In this document: positions 30,650 through 32,825 of the stretch, piece by piece
How positions within the stretch are numbered: position 1 is the first letter of the stretch
Layout of the letters: every line of letters starts with the position of its first letter
Origin: J005 sp964613235
Lineage (GTDB): Bacteria > Pseudomonadota > Zetaproteobacteria > Mariprofundales > Mariprofundaceae
DNA: 32,825 bases
Direction of reading: 5' to 3'
Assembly: GCA_964613235.1 (NCBI GenBank)
Contig: CAZTGM010000013.1
Coordinates: forward strand, 1 to 32,825
Program-made: the position numbers and the translations under genes
The notes under the pieces: model-generated
Database searches by the model: none
What the model was told of the DNA's origin: nothing
Seen by the model: the letters and a program-made list of their open reading frames with translations, nothing else

Positions 30650-31818
30650 TGTTGCATGGGTGGTTTTTGCTGCTTGGGCTGGCAGTGCTGTGGCTTATTT
30701 CGATGGCACGCATGCGGCGCCGTTTGCGATATTATCAGCAAAAAATATCTGATCTGCGTTTAGCCAATGAGGGCATTGATGAAACACTGAAGCATCATGC
30801 ACATCGTTTCGATGAATTGCTGGATGCCGTTTATGAGGCCATATTGCGCCTGGATGCAGAGGGCAGGGTGTTGGCGGCCAATGCACGTGCGCGGCAGATT
30901 TTTGGTCTTTCCGGAGAGCATGTTATGGGTCAGGCGATGATTTTTTTCTATCGCGACCCGGACTGGCTGAGCGAATTTTCCAGAAGCTTGCGCAAGCTTC
31001 CCCGGCCGGCCAAATTGCCCGAGATGAAGCTGGGCAAGTGGATGCTGGCACCGCGATTGGCGCCGCTGGGCAGCAATCAGGCCTTATTGCTATGTATGGA
31101 TGTGACCGATCAGGTGCGTCTGGAACGTCAGCGCAGAACGTTTCTTGCCAATCTCATGCACGATTTGAAAACACCACTGACATCCCTGCTCGGTTATGCC
31201 CGGAGTCTGGAGGGGTTCGGCCATGATGCGGAGTTTCGTCAGGAAGCGGCGCGTGTCATTGCTGATGAGGCCAAACATGTGAATCATCTGCTCGATTCAC
31301 TGCTGACGCTGGATCAGATCGAATTTGCTGTGCGAGACAAACATGCACGCTGTGAAATCGGTACTGTGCTGCAGGCCGCATGTGAAATGCTTCGTCCGCA
31401 ACTGGAGGCCAAACATATTTCACTGGATATCCGGCAGCAGGAACTCCTGCCTGCTGTGGCCATGCAGGCTGATGATCTGGAAAGGGTGCTGACCAATGTG
31501 CTGGACAATGCCGTGCGTTATTCGCCGGAAGATAGTCACATTCAGGTCGGCCTGCAGGTGGATGGTGCTCATGTTGTGGGATTGTTTGAAGATGAAGGCC
31601 CGGGCGTACCCGAAAAAGAGTTGCCACGCCTGACGGAACGATTTTACCGCGTGAACAAGGCGAGAAGTCGCAAGGAAGGCGGGCATGGACTGGGCCTGGC
31701 CATTGTGCAGGAACTGATCGATCTGCATGGCGGAACACTGGCATTTTCCAACCGAGAGCCGAACGGCCTGCAGGTTTGCATGCATTTGCCGGTCGCGGAG
31801 GGTATGGCGAAACAGTAA
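30649..31818 (+). CDS. phoR: Phosphate regulon sensor histidine kinase PhoR
   Basis: This 389-residue kinase has one N-terminal transmembrane segment (about 4-20), a basic stretch MARMRRRLRYY and a PAS domain (about 50-155). The HisKA phosphoacceptor is His171 in NLMHDLKTPLTSLLGYARSL, and the ATPase domain has the N box LTNVLDNAVRYSP, G1 DEGPGVP, F box ERFYRV and G2 GGHGLGLAIV. It has no periplasmic sensor domain, like PhoR of other proteobacteria, which monitors phosphate through Pst and PhoU. ATG 30649 overlaps the phoB stop by one base. Confidence 0.95.
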   Translation: MLHGWFLLLGLAVLWLISMARMRRRLRYYQQKISDLRLANEGIDETLKHHAHRFDELLDAVYEAILRLDAEGRVLAANARARQIFGLSGEHVMGQAMIFFYRDPDWLSEFSRSLRKLPRPAKLPEMKLGKWMLAPRLAPLGSNQALLLCMDVTDQVRLERQRRTFLANLMHDLKTPLTSLLGYARSLEGFGHDAEFRQEAARVIADEAKHVNHLLDSLLTLDQIEFAVRDKHARCEIGTVLQAACEMLRPQLEAKHISLDIRQQELLPAVAMQADDLERVLTNVLDNAVRYSPEDSHIQVGLQVDGAHVVGLFEDEGPGVPEKELPRLTERFYRVNKARSRKEGGHGLGLAIVQELIDLHGGTLAFSNREPNGLQVCMHLPVAEGMAKQ

Positions 31819-31891
31819 GTCATGGACAAGTGGGAACGGTGCCACCAGTGCCAGTGAGAAAACGAATTAATCATGCAGAATAGAAGGCATG

Positions 31892-31917
31892 AAAAAAGCC
31901 GCCCGATGAGGCGGCTT
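31892..31917 (-). terminator. Terminator of the carbonic anhydrase gene, perhaps bidirectional
   Basis: AAGCCGCC (31896-31903) and GGCGGCTT (31910-31917) form an 8-bp stem with a 6-base loop. On the - strand it is followed by six T (31897-31892). On the + strand only TTCCTT follows, so it may also weakly stop phoR transcripts. Confidence 0.85.
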
Positions 31918-31941
31918 CCTTCAGGGGTATCCGTGTCCTGA

Positions 31942-32825
31942 TCAGTTGATTTTGGACAGCAGATCCTTGTTGATAACCAGGTTACGAACGCCATGTCCGT
32001 GATCTTCGTTGAACTGGTTTTTCTTGCACCATTTACCGACGGAGTTGATATCCACTTTGGCAATATTTGGGAAAACAGACCAGGATACCTGGAATGGAGA
32101 ACCCTTTTCATTATAGCCGGGGCCTGTGGTTGAGCCGATATAATCAACCGGCGTGCCGAGATTGGTCGGCATGTTAACAGCCTGGTATTTGCCATTGCGC
32201 TGGCCAACCTTGGCCAGCTTGGTGAAATCCAGAGCATGACGATCGTTTACGAGCACATAAACCTGAGCCTCAACACGCAGTTGCGGATTCTTGATGGACT
32301 CGCTCAGGCAGGAACCCAGCGTCGGGCCAGGTGTGATATCAGCTGTTGAGTGGACGTAATGCACTTCGATTGTATCGCCCGGACGCAGCGTGCTGTGTGC
32401 ACTGTCGCAGATCTTGCCATGGGTCGCTTTCAGCTCTTTTTTACTCAATTTGACAACGGCCTTATATCCGCTCTGATAACCCTCGCCATTACCATTACCA
32501 GCATATTCGGTGAACTGGCCGCCCTTATGCTCGGCATTCTTGTGGAAATGAATATTACACAGATTCATTTGTGTGTAGTCGGGTGCCTGCGAAAAGACAA
32601 TTGGATTGTTTCCCGCCTTGTTATCAATATCTCTTGGTGCCTGTGGGCCAAAGCCCTTGCCCTTGGTGTTTTTGGCCAGTGCTTCGCGCTGCTCGGCAAT
32701 TACTTTATCGGCAACAGGGCCGGCATGGTGGCCGGCATGTGCGCCTTCATGATGGCCGTGCTCACCTGCGAACGCAGGCGCAGACAACATCGCCATGGCG
32801 GCGACAGCAATGAATACTTTTTTCA
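31942..32825 (-). CDS. Delta-class carbonic anhydrase, exported (start cut by window edge)
   Basis: The visible frame is open to the window edge. Reading from the edge gives TGAAAAAAGTA, so the start is almost certainly an ATG whose A lies one base outside, giving about 294 residues starting MKKVFIAVAAMAMLSAPAFA, a signal peptide. Next comes a His-rich stretch, GEHGHHEGAHAGHHAG. The body has NLCNIHFHKNAEHKGG, where HFH is the probable zinc-binding pair, VHYVHSTADITPGPTLGSCLSE, and a SWSVFPNIAKVDINSVGKWC tail. This resembles the delta carbonic anhydrases first known from diatoms, which hydrate CO2. Periplasmic action is expected. It is convergent with phoR, ended by its own terminator. Confidence 0.85.
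   Translation of the reverse strand, partial: KKVFIAVAAMAMLSAPAFAGEHGHHEGAHAGHHAGPVADKVIAEQREALAKNTKGKGFGPQAPRDIDNKAGNNPIVFSQAPDYTQMNLCNIHFHKNAEHKGGQFTEYAGNGNGEGYQSGYKAVVKLSKKELKATHGKICDSAHSTLRPGDTIEVHYVHSTADITPGPTLGSCLSESIKNPQLRVEAQVYVLVNDRHALDFTKLAKVGQRNGKYQAVNMPTNLGTPVDYIGSTTGPGYNEKGSPFQVSWSVFPNIAKVDINSVGKWCKKNQFNEDHGHGVRNLVINKDLLSKIN

Noticed and set aside
1..32825. CRISPR arrays, insertion sequences, toxin-antitoxin pairs or known defence systems
   Set aside because: No regularly spaced repeats with spacers, no transposase and no recognisable toxin or defence domain were seen on either strand.

Overview
The window is a chromosomal segment of a Gram-negative proteobacterium. It carries an outer-membrane porin, a type III pantothenate kinase (CoaX), class II fumarase, an adenylylatable glutamine synthetase with PII, and a delta-class carbonic anhydrase. 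A marine, possibly autotrophic lineage such as Zetaproteobacteria (Mariprofundus-like) would fit, but that is a guess from gene content and protein style, not from a search.

Region 1 (1-6000) is a tRNA-Asn gene followed by a compact integrative element of about 5.75 kb. It is bounded by an imperfect copy of the tRNA 3' end (188-208 and 5940-5958) and by a pair of identical 21-bp arm repeats (320-340 and 5882-5902). Its genes all read rightward: tyrosine integrase, AlpA-type regulator, a frameshifted PriB-like OB-fold gene, a DUF3987 helicase/primase-type protein, a zinc-ribbon protein, SSB, a RuvC-like resolvase, a second zinc-ribbon protein and a DUF5681 protein. It looks like a DNA replication/recombination cassette with no capsid, tail or conjugation genes. 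Six 9-bp iterons arranged as a large inverted repeat lie inside the 3' end of the DUF3987 gene and are a candidate origin.

Region 2 (6000-14130) is housekeeping. On the + strand are a SAM methyltransferase, fumC, carA (without carB) and rpiA. On the - strand a five-gene tightly packed run reads membrane protein, nadC, birA, coaX, SPOR-like exported protein, with stop/start overlaps.

Region 3 (14130-19285) holds a decayed response-regulator receiver pseudogene, then queA, nadE, glnB (PII) and glnA, ending in a strong terminator.

Region 4 (19310-31820) is a phosphate cluster. On the - strand, in transcription order, are a porin, pstS, pstC, pstA, pstB, phoU, a DUF47 PhoU-like protein, a Pit transporter and an exopolyphosphatase. 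A well-formed PHO box with a correctly spaced -10 precedes the porin. Divergently on the + strand are a cyclic-nucleotide-binding-domain protein, phoB and phoR. High-affinity import, low-affinity import, polyphosphate breakdown and the regulators are therefore together. The pstS-pstC gap contains several hairpins and a terminator that may set the PstS to permease ratio.

Region 5 (31890-32825) is an exported, His-rich delta-class carbonic anhydrase on the - strand whose start codon is cut by the window edge by one base.
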